Below are positions 45,298 through 54,936 of a stretch of 64,000 nucleotides of DNA, piece after piece. The notes under the pieces are model-generated. The model made no database searches and was not told the DNA's origin. It worked only from the letters and a program-made list of their open reading frames with translations. A program made the position numbers and the translations under genes. Source of the stretch: Rhizohabitans arisaemae (GTDB lineage Bacteria > Actinomycetota > Actinomycetes > Streptosporangiales > Streptosporangiaceae); assembly GCF_025996515.1 (NCBI RefSeq), contig NZ_BLRH01000060.1, positions 806,001 through 870,000 of the forward strand, given 5' to 3'. Position 1 is the stretch's first letter, and every line of letters starts with the position of its first letter.

Positions 45298-46764
45298 GTG
45301 ACCACCCCTAGGACGATTGGCCGATATCGGGTAGATCGCCGGTTAGGAACCGGCGGTTTCGCCTCAGTGTGGCTTGGATACGACGAAGTTCTCCAATCCC
45401 CGGTCGCAATCAAGGTCCTCGCCGACAACTGGTCCCACGAGCTGAACGTGCGCGAGCGGTTCATCGAAGAGGCCCGGATCCTCCGGCGTGCCGACTCCGG
45501 AAGACTCGTCCGGGTCTACGACATCGGTGAACTCCCCGACGGCCGCCCCTACTTCGTCATGACGTACGCGGATCGCGGCACGCTGCAGGAGCGGATTCCC
45601 CCCACCGGTCTGCCGCTGGCCTCGGCGCTCCAGTTGAGCGAGCTCATCGGCCGGGCCGCCTCGGTCCTGCACGGACTCGACATCGTCCACCGGGACATCA
45701 AGCCGTCGAACGTCCTGTTCGCCTCCACCCCCGAGGGCGGGGAACGGATACTCCTCGCCGACCTGGGCATCGCCAAGGCCATGGCCGGGGCCTCGGGGTT
45801 CACCGTCGCCGCGGGCACCGCAGGATACATGGCCCCGGAGCAGGGCGTGCCCTATGGGGGAATCGACCCCCGTGCCGACATCCACGCGCTCGGCGCCGTC
45901 ACCTATCACCTGGTCACCGGACGGGTTCCCGCCCCCCACGGCCAGCGGCCCACCCCCGGCCAGCTCCAGCCGGGGGTCCCGGAGCCGGTGAGCTCGGCGA
46001 TCATGCGGGCCCTCGCCCCCGACCGTGACTCCCGCTGGGCGAGCGCGGCGGACTTCGCCGACGAGCTGGCGCGGCTCCAATCCGGGCTGACCCCGCCGTT
46101 CGACCGGCCGGCACCCGCCCACCCGGCGAAGCCGGCCGCCGAACCGCCCGCCACCGCCGATCCGCATCCGTCCGCCCCGCCCGGGCGGACGGCCACCGTA
46201 CGGAAGACAACCCGGGGGCGGAGCAGGCGCGGATTCGTCCTCGCCGCCCTGGCGATCCCGGCCGCCCTCGCATTCACGTTCGTCATGATCAACAGCTTCC
46301 TGCTCCCCGGCCAGAGACCCGATGTCACGGTCTCCGATACGACCGGGCGGCTGCGGGCCACGGTCCCCACCTCGTGGGCGGCGGAGATCAAGAACACCGG
46401 ATGGCGGCCCGCCGAGAGCGGCTTGAACGACAAGGCGTCCAAGCGGCCGGCCTTCCTGGTCGGCACCGCGATCGGCGACCTCCCCGACACCGGGCCGGAC
46501 GAGCCCTTCGTTTTCGTGGGTGCGACGTCCGACACGAAACTGCCGCCGCGTAACATCGAGCACGCCGGTTGCGAGCGGGAGGAAAGTAAGTACAAGGCCC
46601 TGTCGTGGAATGTCGTCGAAATACGTTTCACCTGCGCCGACAGGGTGTTCAGCGAGGCGGGGCTCCGTAAAGAGGGAGCCAATGTCTACGTTCAGATCAA
46701 GGCACCATTGAATGCGACAGACCAGATCAAGGAAATCTTGAGCAGTATCGAGTTCGATCCTTAA
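45298..46764 (+). CDS. Membrane Ser/Thr protein kinase 1
   Basis: The protein has 488 residues. The N-terminal kinase domain (about 9-262) has VAIK Lys39, HRDIKPSN with Asp133, Asp155 in the activation site and APE-equivalent APEQ. The usual DFG is DLG here. A Pro/Ala linker, one transmembrane helix (about 311-335) and an extracytoplasmic domain with two Cys follow. The start is GTG 45298, probably leaderless. It is paralogous to the kinase at 48265. otsA begins 30 bp after its stop. Confidence 0.93.
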   Translation: MTTPRTIGRYRVDRRLGTGGFASVWLGYDEVLQSPVAIKVLADNWSHELNVRERFIEEARILRRADSGRLVRVYDIGELPDGRPYFVMTYADRGTLQERIPPTGLPLASALQLSELIGRAASVLHGLDIVHRDIKPSNVLFASTPEGGERILLADLGIAKAMAGASGFTVAAGTAGYMAPEQGVPYGGIDPRADIHALGAVTYHLVTGRVPAPHGQRPTPGQLQPGVPEPVSSAIMRALAPDRDSRWASAADFADELARLQSGLTPPFDRPAPAHPAKPAAEPPATADPHPSAPPGRTATVRKTTRGRSRRGFVLAALAIPAALAFTFVMINSFLLPGQRPDVTVSDTTGRLRATVPTSWAAEIKNTGWRPAESGLNDKASKRPAFLVGTAIGDLPDTGPDEPFVFVGATSDTKLPPRNIEHAGCEREESKYKALSWNVVEIRFTCADRVFSEAGLRKEGANVYVQIKAPLNATDQIKEILSSIEFDP

Positions 46765-46794
46765 TAAAGATCTCTTGATGAATGGAGCGAGTCC

Positions 46795-48222
46795 ATGAGT
46801 GCCATCCTGGTCGCCGCGAATCGCGGACCGGTCTCCTTCTCCCTGGCGGAAGACGGCTCGCTGAACATGCGTCGAGGCGGCGGTGGAATGGTCTCCGGGC
46901 TCGCCTCCGTGGCGAAGGACACGGACGTACTCTGGGTCTGCGCCGCCCTCTCCGACGGGGACAGGAGCGCGGTACGGCGTTCGCTCAACGGCCGGTTGGA
47001 CACGGCCGGCTATGAAACCGGCCCGGTTCTGATGCTGGACATCCCCCCGGTGACATTTCATCGGGCTTACAATGCGATCGCGAACTCCACGCTGTGGTTC
47101 GTCAATCACCTTCTCTACGACACCCCGAATTCCCCGCACTTCGACAGCCAATTCCGGCGCGACTGGGCATCCTACGAGGAATACAATTCGGCTTTCGCCT
47201 CGGCACTCGCGGCCAATGCCGACCCGGGCGCCAGGGTGATGATTCAGGATTATCACCTGACCTTGGCGCCGGTCCTTTTGCGCGAGATTCGGCCCGATCT
47301 GCGGATCGCGCACTTCTCCCACACCCCCTGGGCCCCGCCGGAGTACTTCGCGCTGCTCCCCGCCGACGTCGGCAGGGCCGTCCTCACCGGTGTGCTGGGC
47401 GCGGATCACGCGGGCTTCCTCACCCGGCGCTGGGCCGACGCCTTCATGAGCTGCTGTGAGGTCCTGCTGGGAGCCGAGGTCGACCGCGAACGCCGTACCG
47501 TCACCTGGGAGGGAAGGACCACCGACATCGGCGTCCACGCGCTCGGGGTCGACGGCCCCGCCCTGATCGAACGCGCGCGGGAGGCCGACGTCGAGGCCCG
47601 GGTGGAATCCCTCCGCGACCAGGTGGGCGACCGCAGCCTGATCGTCCGGGTCGACCGCACCGAGCTGTCCAAGAACATCGTGCGCGGCCTCGCCGCCTAC
47701 CGCGAGTTCCTGGCGACCCACCCGGAGTGGCACGGCAGGGTCGTCCACCTCGCGCTCGCCTACCCCTCCCGCCACGACCTACCGGAGTACCGGGAGTACA
47801 TGGCCTCGGTCCAGCGTCTCGCCAAGGAGATCGAGGACGAGTTCGCCACCGAGGACTGGAACCCGTTGATCCTCAACGTCTTCGACGACTACCCCCGATC
47901 CCTCGCCGCCTGCCGCCTCGCCGACGTCCTGCTGGTCAACCCGATCCGGGACGGGATGAACCTCGTGGCCAAGGAAGGGCCGATCCTCTCCGACCGGGGA
48001 TGCGCCCTGGTCCTCTCCCACGAGGCGGGCGCCTCGGCCGAGCTCGGCGCGGACGCGCTGCTGGTCAACCCCTACGACGTCTCGGAGACGGCGGCCGCAC
48101 TGCACGCCGGGCTGACGATGCCGGAGCCGGAGCGGATCGAGCGGTGCCGCCGGCTGGCCGCCGCCGGTGCCGCCATGTCGCCGCAGCGGTGGTTCGCGGA
48201 CCAACTCGCCGCGCTGGGGTGA
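46795..48222 (+). CDS. otsA: Trehalose-6-phosphate synthase
   Basis: This is a GT20 enzyme that joins UDP-glucose and glucose-6-phosphate. It has 475 residues. ANRGPVSF, GGGGMVSGL, DYHLTLAP, HTPWAPPEYF and the VDRTELSKNI donor-binding region are recognisable, as are NPIRDGMNLVAKEG and LSHEAGA. HDLPEYREY also matches family blocks. The start is ATG 46795. It lies between two kinase genes on the same strand (gaps 30 and 42 bp), so an operon is likely. The phosphatase otsB is at 10421. Confidence 0.94.
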   Translation: MSAILVAANRGPVSFSLAEDGSLNMRRGGGGMVSGLASVAKDTDVLWVCAALSDGDRSAVRRSLNGRLDTAGYETGPVLMLDIPPVTFHRAYNAIANSTLWFVNHLLYDTPNSPHFDSQFRRDWASYEEYNSAFASALAANADPGARVMIQDYHLTLAPVLLREIRPDLRIAHFSHTPWAPPEYFALLPADVGRAVLTGVLGADHAGFLTRRWADAFMSCCEVLLGAEVDRERRTVTWEGRTTDIGVHALGVDGPALIERAREADVEARVESLRDQVGDRSLIVRVDRTELSKNIVRGLAAYREFLATHPEWHGRVVHLALAYPSRHDLPEYREYMASVQRLAKEIEDEFATEDWNPLILNVFDDYPRSLAACRLADVLLVNPIRDGMNLVAKEGPILSDRGCALVLSHEAGASAELGADALLVNPYDVSETAAALHAGLTMPEPERIERCRRLAAAGAAMSPQRWFADQLAALG

Positions 48223-48264
48223 CCGAATCCCTTCCCAGTCATTTTTCGAGTACGTCATGATTCA

Positions 48265-49731
48265 GTGGTGGATTCCCCCGAAAGTCCTGACCGCGTCGGG
48301 CGCTACACCGTCTCCCGCCCGCTGGGATCCGGGGGATTCGCCACCGTCTGGCTTGGCTACGACGACGCCCTCGAATCGGCTGTCGCGATCAAGATCCTCG
48401 CCGAGGAGTGGGTCGACGACGTCGACATCCGGGATCGTTTCCTCCGCGAGGCCCGATTCCTGCGACGGGCGGAGTCGACCCGGCTGGTCCAGGTCTACGA
48501 CATCGGGGAGACGTCGGGACGACCGTACTTCGTCATGACCTATGCGGATCGGGGGACCCTGAAGGACCGGATGGCCGACGGGCCCCACCCCCCGCAGGAG
48601 GCCCTGCGGCTCGGCATCGAGATCGCCCGGGCCGCCGAGGTCCTCCACGATCTCGGGGTCGTCCACCGGGACATCAAGCCCTCCAACATCCTGTTCTCCT
48701 CGGTGCCCCAGGGCGAACGTCTCATGCTCGCCGACCTCGGCATCGCCAAAGCCACCACCGACGTCTCCGGGCACACGATCTCGGCCGGAACCCCGCGGTA
48801 CATGGCCCCCGAGCAAGGCCGGCCCAGCGCGAACCTGGACGGCCGCGCCGACGTACACGGAGTGGGCGCCGTCGTCTACCAGCTGCTGACCGGAACGGCG
48901 CCCCTCAGCGCCGCCGTACGGCGCCCTCCCGGCGCGATCGTTCCCGGGCTCCCCGAAGGCGTGGACGAGGCCGTCATGCGGGCGCTGGAACCCGAGCCGC
49001 AGGATCGATGGCCCTCGGCCGGGGCCTTCGCGGACGCGCTGGCCGAGATCGTCGACGCCACGGTCGCCACCGGCCTCCCCGCCCCGCCTGGTACCCCCGC
49101 CGACGTCGGGGAGACCCGGCAGCGCTCGGCGGCCTACACGCTTCCGCACCCGCAGGACCGTCCCCGGCTCTCGGGGAAACGGCGGCGGCTCGTCACCGGG
49201 CTCGTGGGCGCCGTCGCGGCGGCCGCCCTCACCGCCGCCGCGTTCTTCATCCTCGACCCGGCGGCGCCCGGCTTCGAGACCGTGATGAGCGACGACGGCC
49301 TGCTGAGGGTCGAGGTCCCCGCCGAATGGGCCGGTCAGCGCAGTGGCGCCGGCTGGAACCCCGGCTCCATCGGGCTTACGGACGGCACGGGCAGACCCGC
49401 CGTGGCCGTGTCACCGGCACTCGGCTCCCTCGACGACCCGGCGGGCACCCTCCCCGCTCTCCACGCCGGAGTCTCCCGTGACGTCGGGGGGACCGCGCCC
49501 TTCAACCGCCAGGACTACCGGGCCTGCCGGGCCGAGCCGGTACGGGAACACCGCAGGCAGGACTTCGCCGGGGTCGTCGCACGCTTCGGCTGCCCGGGGA
49601 ACGTGCTGATCAGCGAGGTGGTGTGGCGGGACTCAAGCCGGGGTCTGGCCGTGTACGTGTGGATCAGGCAACCTCGGGGGGCCGACCTCACGACGCGCAT
49701 CCTGGATTCGATCGTCGTGGTACAGGCCTAG
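48265..49731 (+). CDS. Membrane Ser/Thr protein kinase 2
   Basis: The protein has 488 residues, the same length and plan as kinase 1. Kinase domain about 13-265: AIK Lys43, HRDIKPSN with Asp136, DLG Asp157. The transmembrane helix is about 309-330. The outer domain again has two Cys and the same block order (DGLLRVEVPAEWA, GWNPGSIGL). The start is GTG 48265 or the GTG next to it. It follows otsA by 42 bp. Its 3' end overlaps an antisense small gene by 99 bp. Confidence 0.92.
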   Translation: MVDSPESPDRVGRYTVSRPLGSGGFATVWLGYDDALESAVAIKILAEEWVDDVDIRDRFLREARFLRRAESTRLVQVYDIGETSGRPYFVMTYADRGTLKDRMADGPHPPQEALRLGIEIARAAEVLHDLGVVHRDIKPSNILFSSVPQGERLMLADLGIAKATTDVSGHTISAGTPRYMAPEQGRPSANLDGRADVHGVGAVVYQLLTGTAPLSAAVRRPPGAIVPGLPEGVDEAVMRALEPEPQDRWPSAGAFADALAEIVDATVATGLPAPPGTPADVGETRQRSAAYTLPHPQDRPRLSGKRRRLVTGLVGAVAAAALTAAAFFILDPAAPGFETVMSDDGLLRVEVPAEWAGQRSGAGWNPGSIGLTDGTGRPAVAVSPALGSLDDPAGTLPALHAGVSRDVGGTAPFNRQDYRACRAEPVREHRRQDFAGVVARFGCPGNVLISEVVWRDSSRGLAVYVWIRQPRGADLTTRILDSIVVVQA

Positions 49732-49911
49732 AGTGATCTCCTCCAGGTCGAGGATGATCGCGTTCGCGCAGTCCTCGCAGACGTAAACCGGCCGGCCGTC
49801 CGGAAGGAAGCCGACTTCGACCCTCGGCCGAGGCCATCGCTTGCGGCACACCGCGCATGCCCGGCCCGCGCGCTGGGCCCGCGACAAGCCTTCTGGATCG
49901 AAGGTCAGCAC
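49633..49911 (-). CDS. Small zinc-ribbon-like protein
   Basis: The protein has 92 residues. CAVCRKRW and YVCEDCA form a CxxC...CxxC pair that could bind zinc, with PDGRPVYVC between. The start is GTG 49911, with GGAGGA just upstream. The C-terminal third overlaps the end of kinase 2 on the other strand. Similar short Cys-pair proteins occur in actinobacteria, without known function. Confidence 0.65.
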   Translation of the reverse strand: MLTFDPEGLSRAQRAGRACAVCRKRWPRPRVEVGFLPDGRPVYVCEDCANAIILDLEEITLGLYHDDRIQDARREVGPPRLPDPHVHGQTPA

Positions 49912-50136
49912 CGCTCCTCCGGAGGGTCAGGCCGTCTCGCCTTGACGCGACACGATCCTCACCACAGTGCGTGAGCGATCAACGCGGGTCAGGGCAGGAC
50001 GCAGAGGTCAGAGATTCGCTCTCTCCTCACCTATGCGACTCTCCGCTATATACCCAGGCTGGCGGAATCATGTCACCCTGCCGTGGAACTCTTCGGAGAC
50101 CTGCCGTGTCTCGCGCCGCCGACGACCCCGCTCGGG

Positions 50137-50493
50137 TCAGGTCTGGATCCCGAACCGGCGGGCGGCCCGCTGCCGCTGCCGAGCCGCGCGTGTCCTGCGC
50201 AGCCTCTTGACCAGCATCGGGTCGTACTCAAGTGCGTCCTGGCGCTCGATCAACTCCCCCAGCAGCTGGTAGTAGCGAGTCGCCGAGATGTCGAACGACT
50301 CACGAATCGCCTGCTCTTTCGCGCCCGCGTACTGCCACCACTGCCCCTCGAAGGCGAGCAGTTCCCGCTCACGCTCCGACAATCCACCGAACTCGGGGGA
50401 GTCCTCCTGATCAGAAAGATCATCCGAGGGAGGCTCCGCCAGGGGGGCATTCTTCAGGCCGGCACTGTCACCACGTACCGATGCAGTGTCCAC
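50137..50493 (-). CDS. DUF3263 protein
   Basis: The protein has 118 residues. The C-terminal 65 residues match DUF3263: LSERERELLAFEGQWW, then KEQAIRESFDISATRYYQLL, which looks like a helix-turn-helix, and a basic RQRQRAARRFG tail. The N-terminal 45 are acidic and low complexity. I start it at GTG 50493, because GAGGAGGAGAG sits right upstream. A DNA-binding role is plausible. The 49912-50136 gap holds no gene I can support. Confidence 0.88.
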   Translation of the reverse strand: MDTASVRGDSAGLKNAPLAEPPSDDLSDQEDSPEFGGLSERERELLAFEGQWWQYAGAKEQAIRESFDISATRYYQLLGELIERQDALEYDPMLVKRLRRTRAARQRQRAARRFGIQT

Positions 50494-50787
50494 GCTCTCC
50501 TCCTCATATAGCGGCCTGTCGGTCAAGTCGCACCGGTCGGCCCGACGCAATGGTAGTCGCCAATAAGGGGGTGTTCACGGCGGTTCGTGTGATCGCATGA
50601 CCGGTCTTCCGGATGCGGCGCGCCGCGATCCGGCGATCACGGCGTCTCCCGGAGCCCGGTCCGGATCCCCGGAGGCCATGTCATCACCGGACGTAACGAC
50701 CCGTTTACTGAAACGTCTTAGCCGGACTGCGGACAAGTGCCACAATGACCGTTGGCACCCCCCGAGCCGGCTGAGGAGGTCGGTGTC

Positions 50788-51414
50788 GTGACCCTGACGA
50801 CGGCGCTGACCCGTCTGCCGGTGCTCTCAATCGTGATCTGCCTCAGCGCGCTGATGGTCGGCACGGCGCCGACCGGCCCGGCCATCCGGGAGCGATGGCG
50901 CTCCTGGCCGGTGGACCGGATCTTCCCCGAGGCCATCCCCGGGGTAACCCGATCGGGTGCGACCGCCACCTACCTGCGCGCGGGGATCGCCGCCGAGGCG
51001 CCCTGCCGGACGGCGCTCCAGCCGCCGGTGGCCAGGCTCCTCGGCCGGCTCGGCTGCGTGAGCGTGCTCCGTGCCACCTACGCCGACAGCACCCAGACCT
51101 ACGTCGTCACCACCGGCATCGTCGTACTCGCCGAAGGCACGAACGTCCCCCTGCCGCGCCGGCAGCGTCCCGGCGACCGGCCGTCGACCGTACGGCCGGT
51201 GGCCTTCCGCGGCGGCCCCGCCGACGAGTTCACCGAGAAGCACTACGTCACCGGCGGAGTCGCCGGAGGAAGCCAGCGGTACCTCGTGCTCACCGCGGCG
51301 GGCTACGCCGACAGCCGGCTCTACTCCCCCGCGGACCGGGCCGACCTGCGACTGTCCGACGTGGCCGACACACTCGCCACAGCGCTCTACCGGCGGATCA
51401 CCGCACCATGCTGA
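50788..51414 (+). CDS. Membrane-anchored partner of the mycosin
   Basis: The protein has 208 residues. A hydrophobic N-terminal segment (about 8-28) acts as a signal or anchor. The exported part has two Cys (APCRTAL, GCVSVLR) and YADSTQTYVVTTGIVVLA. I recognise no domain. The start is GTG 50788, with GGAGG 8 nt upstream. It overlaps the protease gene by 7 bp and this pairing suggests a shared function. Confidence 0.75.
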   Translation: MTLTTALTRLPVLSIVICLSALMVGTAPTGPAIRERWRSWPVDRIFPEAIPGVTRSGATATYLRAGIAAEAPCRTALQPPVARLLGRLGCVSVLRATYADSTQTYVVTTGIVVLAEGTNVPLPRRQRPGDRPSTVRPVAFRGGPADEFTEKHYVTGGVAGGSQRYLVLTAAGYADSRLYSPADRADLRLSDVADTLATALYRRITAPC

Positions 51415-52601
51415 CCCGAGCCGTCGCGGGCATCGCGCTGACCGCCGTGGCGCTCCTGGCGCCCGCGTGCGCGGCCGCGGCCGACGACGTGGCGAGCGCG
51501 GTCCGCCTCCGGCAGTGGCCCCTCGCCGAACTCCGCGTCCCGGCCGCGTGGAAACACGCCCGAGGGGAGAACGTGGTGGTCGCCGTCCTCGACACCGGGG
51601 TGGACGAACGCCACCCCGACCTGCTCGGCGCGGTCATCCCCGGACCCGACCTGGTGGGCGGCGCGCGGCGCGCCGGACGGTACTGGGGCCATCACGGCAC
51701 GGCGATGGCGAGCCTGATCGCCGGCCGCGGCCACGGACCCGGCCGGGCCCGCGGCGTCATCGGCATCGCGCCCGCCGCCAAGATCCTCTCCATTCGGGTG
51801 ACCCTGGAGAACGGCGACCCGCTCCGGCAGACCAAGCAGGCCCGCCGGCAGAGCGAGAACGCGGTGGCCGCCGGGATACGCTACGCGGCCGATCAAGGCG
51901 CGGACGTCATCAGCATGTCCCTCGGAGGCGGCCGCGGCGTCTACGACGGCAGCGCCGACGAGGAGGAGGCCGTCCAGTACGCCCTCGCCAAAGGCGCGGT
52001 CCTCGTCGCCTCATCCGGAAACGACGGTGCCGACGCCAACAGAAAGAACTTCCCCGCGGCCTATCCCGGGGTCATCGCCGTCGGAGCGGTCGACCGGAAC
52101 CTGCGCCGGGCGCCGTTCTCCAACCGTCAGGGCTACCTCTCCGTGGTCGCCCCCGGCACCCAGATCGTCAGCGCCGACGGCGCCGACTCCTACGTCGTCG
52201 GCGACGGCACGAGCGCGGCCGCGGCCCACGTCGCCGGGGTCGCGGCCCTGATCCGCGGACGCTTTCCCGAACTGACCCCCCTGGAGGTCCGGCGGGCCAT
52301 CGAGCGCAGCACCGTCAGGCGCCCCAAGGGAGGACACGACGCGGAGTACGGCCATGGCCTGGTCAACGCCGAACGGGCGGTCGACACGGCCGGGCTGATG
52401 GCCGAACGAAGTGCAACGGGCTGGGACGACTCGGGCACCACGGTGATCACCGCGTCCGAACACACCGAGTACTTCGGCGGAGGCCCCACCCGGAGCGCTC
52501 CGATCTCCCGCCGCGTCCTCGGCCTCACCCTGGTCCTGCTCGCGGCCCTGCTCGCCGCCGGCGCCGTCCTGACCGAACGCCACTACGCCCACCGTCGCTG
52601 A
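51408..52601 (+). CDS. Mycosin-type subtilisin (S8) protease
   Basis: The protein has 397 residues. A signal peptide (about 1-25) is followed by an S8 domain with Asp62 (LDTGVD), His96 (HHGTAMA), the oxyanion Asn205 (SSGND) and Ser269 (GTSAAAAHVAG). A C-terminal helix (about 367-390) anchors it. This is the plan of type VII secretion mycosins. No other ESX gene is present in the window. The start is ATG 51408, overlapping the upstream stop by 7 bp. Confidence 0.92.
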   Translation: MLTRAVAGIALTAVALLAPACAAAADDVASAVRLRQWPLAELRVPAAWKHARGENVVVAVLDTGVDERHPDLLGAVIPGPDLVGGARRAGRYWGHHGTAMASLIAGRGHGPGRARGVIGIAPAAKILSIRVTLENGDPLRQTKQARRQSENAVAAGIRYAADQGADVISMSLGGGRGVYDGSADEEEAVQYALAKGAVLVASSGNDGADANRKNFPAAYPGVIAVGAVDRNLRRAPFSNRQGYLSVVAPGTQIVSADGADSYVVGDGTSAAAAHVAGVAALIRGRFPELTPLEVRRAIERSTVRRPKGGHDAEYGHGLVNAERAVDTAGLMAERSATGWDDSGTTVITASEHTEYFGGGPTRSAPISRRVLGLTLVLLAALLAAGAVLTERHYAHRR

Positions 52602-52851
52602 CCGGAGGCGACCGAGGTCGCGGGGCCGCCCGGGACGATCGTCACCGTCGTGCGGGAGCCCGCGGACGGGGGTCGCCGTTCGGCCGTCTTCCGGGTCCCG
52701 AGCAGGCCCCGGCACCCGGGATGGGTTCCGAATCCCTGATCCCGCTCAACCCTCCGATCGCCGACACGGGGCTCCGAGGCACCCTGTAGCGGTCGGCGTC
52801 AAGGATTCCGGGAAGCTCCTACCGATGGACCCGGCTCCAGGGGAACGCATA

Positions 52852-52880
52852 CGAAAGCCCCGCGCGAGGCGGGGCTTTCG
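52852..52880. terminator. Terminator between mycosin and dpp genes
   Basis: A perfect 12-bp stem (52852-52863 with 52869-52880) and 5-nt loop lie 10 bp past the dppF-type stop. It serves the minus operon and perhaps the mycosin gene. The rest of 52602-52890 has no gene. Confidence 0.85.
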
Positions 52881-52890
52881 CAGGTCTTTG

Positions 52891-53907
52891 TCAGGCTACG
52901 TGGACCACGTCGTGGACCTCGGCGAAGTGACAGGCACTGGGATGCCCGCTTCCTTCACGCACCTGGAGCAGCGGCTCCTCGACGGAGCAGATCTCCTGGG
53001 CCTTCCAGCACCGGGTCCGGAATCGGCACCCCGACGGCGGGTTGGCCGGTGACGGCACGTCGCCGGTGAGGATGATGCGCTCCCGGTTCTCCCGCCCGCG
53101 GGGGTCGGGTACCGGGACCGCCGACAGCAGCGCCTGGGTGTAGGGGTGCGTCGGATGGTCGTAGATCTCGGCGTCGGCCCCCAGCTCCACGATCTTTCCG
53201 AGGTACATGACCGCCACCCGGTCGGAGATGTGACGGACCACGGAAAGGTCGTGGGCGATGAAGATGTAGGCCAGGTTGAACTCCTTCTGCAGCCGGTCCA
53301 GCAGGTTCATCACCTGTGCCTGAATGGAGACGTCCAACGCCGAGACCGGCTCGTCGCACACGATGATCTCCGGCTGGAGGGCGAGCCCCCGGGCGATGCC
53401 GATCCGCTGCCGCTGACCGCCGGAGAACTGGTGGGGGTACCGGTTGATGTGCTCGGGGTCGAGCCCGACCACTTCCAGCAGTTCCTGTACCCGCCGCCGC
53501 CGATCGCCCTTGGGCGCCACCTCGGAATGGATCTCGAAGGGCTCCCCGACGATGTCGCCGACCGTCATCCGGGGGTCCAAGGACGTGTAGGGGTCCTGGA
53601 ACACCATCTGGATGTTGCGTCGCATCCGCTTCAACGCCGCACCCCGGGCGGACGCGATGTCCTCCCCGTGGACGCGTACCGAGCCCGAGGTCGGACGCTC
53701 CAACGCCATCAGCAGTTTGGCCAGGGTGGACTTACCGCAGCCGGATTCGCCCACCACACCCAGCGTCTCGCCGCGGCGCAGGTCGAAATCGACCCCGTCC
53801 ACCGCTTTGATCGCCCCGATGCTCCGCTTGAGAACGATCCCCTGGGTCAGCGGGAAGTGCTTGACCAGGTCGCGCACTTCAAGAATCACATCATCCTGCG
53901 ACGCCAT
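52891..53907 (-). CDS. Peptide ABC transporter ATP-binding protein (DppF/OppF)
   Basis: The protein has 338 residues. Walker A is GESGCGKST, the signature [15 protein letters not shown] and Walker [13 protein letters not shown]. The C-terminal oligopeptide extension contains the Cys cluster ([14 protein letters not shown]...C) typical of the Opp/Dpp family. It pairs with the DppD-type ATPase, which it overlaps by 17 bp. It is the last gene of the five-gene operon. Confidence 0.94.
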   Translation of the reverse strand: MASQDDVILEVRDLVKHFPLTQGIVLKRSIGAIKAVDGVDFDLRRGETLGVVGESGCGKSTLAKLLMALERPTSGSVRVHGEDIASARGAALKRMRRNIQMVFQDPYTSLDPRMTVGDIVGEPFEIHSEVAPKGDRRRRVQELLEVVGLDPEHINRYPHQFSGGQRQRIGIARGLALQPEIIVCDEPVSALDVSIQAQVMNLLDRLQKEFNLAYIFIAHDLSVVRHISDRVAVMYLGKIVELGADAEIYDHPTHPYTQALLSAVPVPDPRGRENRERIILTGDVPSPANPPSGCRFRTRCWKAQEICSVEEPLLQVREGSGHPSACHFAEVHDVVHVA

Positions 53908-54928
53908 CGAGGACCTCCCTGGAGTAGTGACAAGCGCTCCGCCGTGGCCCCTCCACCGTCAGAAGAGCCGGCACATCGGTTGTGCAGTTGTCCCGCTTGA
54001 AGACGCAGCGTGGGTGAAACGCGCAGCCCGACGGCATGTGGAGGAGATTCGGGGGGATTCCCTTGATCGCGAAGAGGTCCTGGCCCTTCTGATCCACCCG
54101 GGGGATCGAGTCCAGCAGACCCTTGGTGTAGGGATGTGCGGGCTTGGCGTAGAGGTCGAACACCGATGCCTGTTCGACGATCCGCCCGCCGTACATCACA
54201 GCGATCTTGTGTGCCACGTCCGCCACGACCCCGAGGTCGTGCGTGATCAGGATGAGCGCCATGTTGCTCTCCCGCTGCAGCTCCGCGAGCAGGTCCATGA
54301 TCTGGGCCTGCACGGTCACGTCGAGCGCCGTGGTGGGCTCGTCCGCGATCAGCACCTCGGGATCCAGCGCGATCGCCATCGCGATCATGATGCGCTGCCG
54401 CATACCGCCCGAGAACTGGTGCGGGAAGTCCCTGAGCCGCTGTTTGGCGGCCGGGATCCGGACCCGGTCCATCAGCTCCACGGCCTTGGCGTAGGCCTGC
54501 TTCTTGGAGAGCCCGCGGTGCACGCGGAACATCTCCCCGATCTGCCAGCCCACCGGGAAAAGCGGGTTCAACGCCGACAGGGCGTCCTGGAAGATCATCG
54601 AAATGCCCTCGCCGCGGATCTTGCGGCGTTCGGCCTCCGGCATCGTCAGGAGGTCGACCCCGCGGAACCGGATCCGCCCGCCCCGCACCACGCCCGGAGG
54701 CATGTCCAGGATGCCCATGATGGTCTGGGCGGTCACGCTCTTGCCCGAGCCCGACTCCCCCAGCACCGCGAGGGTCTCGCCGGCGTCGACACTGTAGGTG
54801 ACGCCGTTCACCGCCTTCGCGACACCCGCCTGGGTCCGGAACTCCACCTGGAGGTCTTCCACTTCAAGGAGCGATCCGGAGTATGGCCGATCGCCGGAGG
54901 AGACCGGCTCGGTGACTGCTTTCGTCAT
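53891..54928 (-). CDS. Peptide ABC transporter ATP-binding protein (DppD/OppD)
   Basis: The protein has 345 residues. Walker A is [10 protein letters not shown], the signature [15 protein letters not shown] and Walker [13 protein letters not shown]. The C-terminal Cys block ([15 protein letters not shown]) is as in OppD. The start is ATG 54928; the frame is open further upstream only as an overlap with the permease. The permease gene lies 8 bp upstream. Confidence 0.94.
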   Translation of the reverse strand: MTKAVTEPVSSGDRPYSGSLLEVEDLQVEFRTQAGVAKAVNGVTYSVDAGETLAVLGESGSGKSVTAQTIMGILDMPPGVVRGGRIRFRGVDLLTMPEAERRKIRGEGISMIFQDALSALNPLFPVGWQIGEMFRVHRGLSKKQAYAKAVELMDRVRIPAAKQRLRDFPHQFSGGMRQRIMIAMAIALDPEVLIADEPTTALDVTVQAQIMDLLAELQRESNMALILITHDLGVVADVAHKIAVMYGGRIVEQASVFDLYAKPAHPYTKGLLDSIPRVDQKGQDLFAIKGIPPNLLHMPSGCAFHPRCVFKRDNCTTDVPALLTVEGPRRSACHYSREVLDGVAG

Positions 54929-54936
54929 GGGTACCC

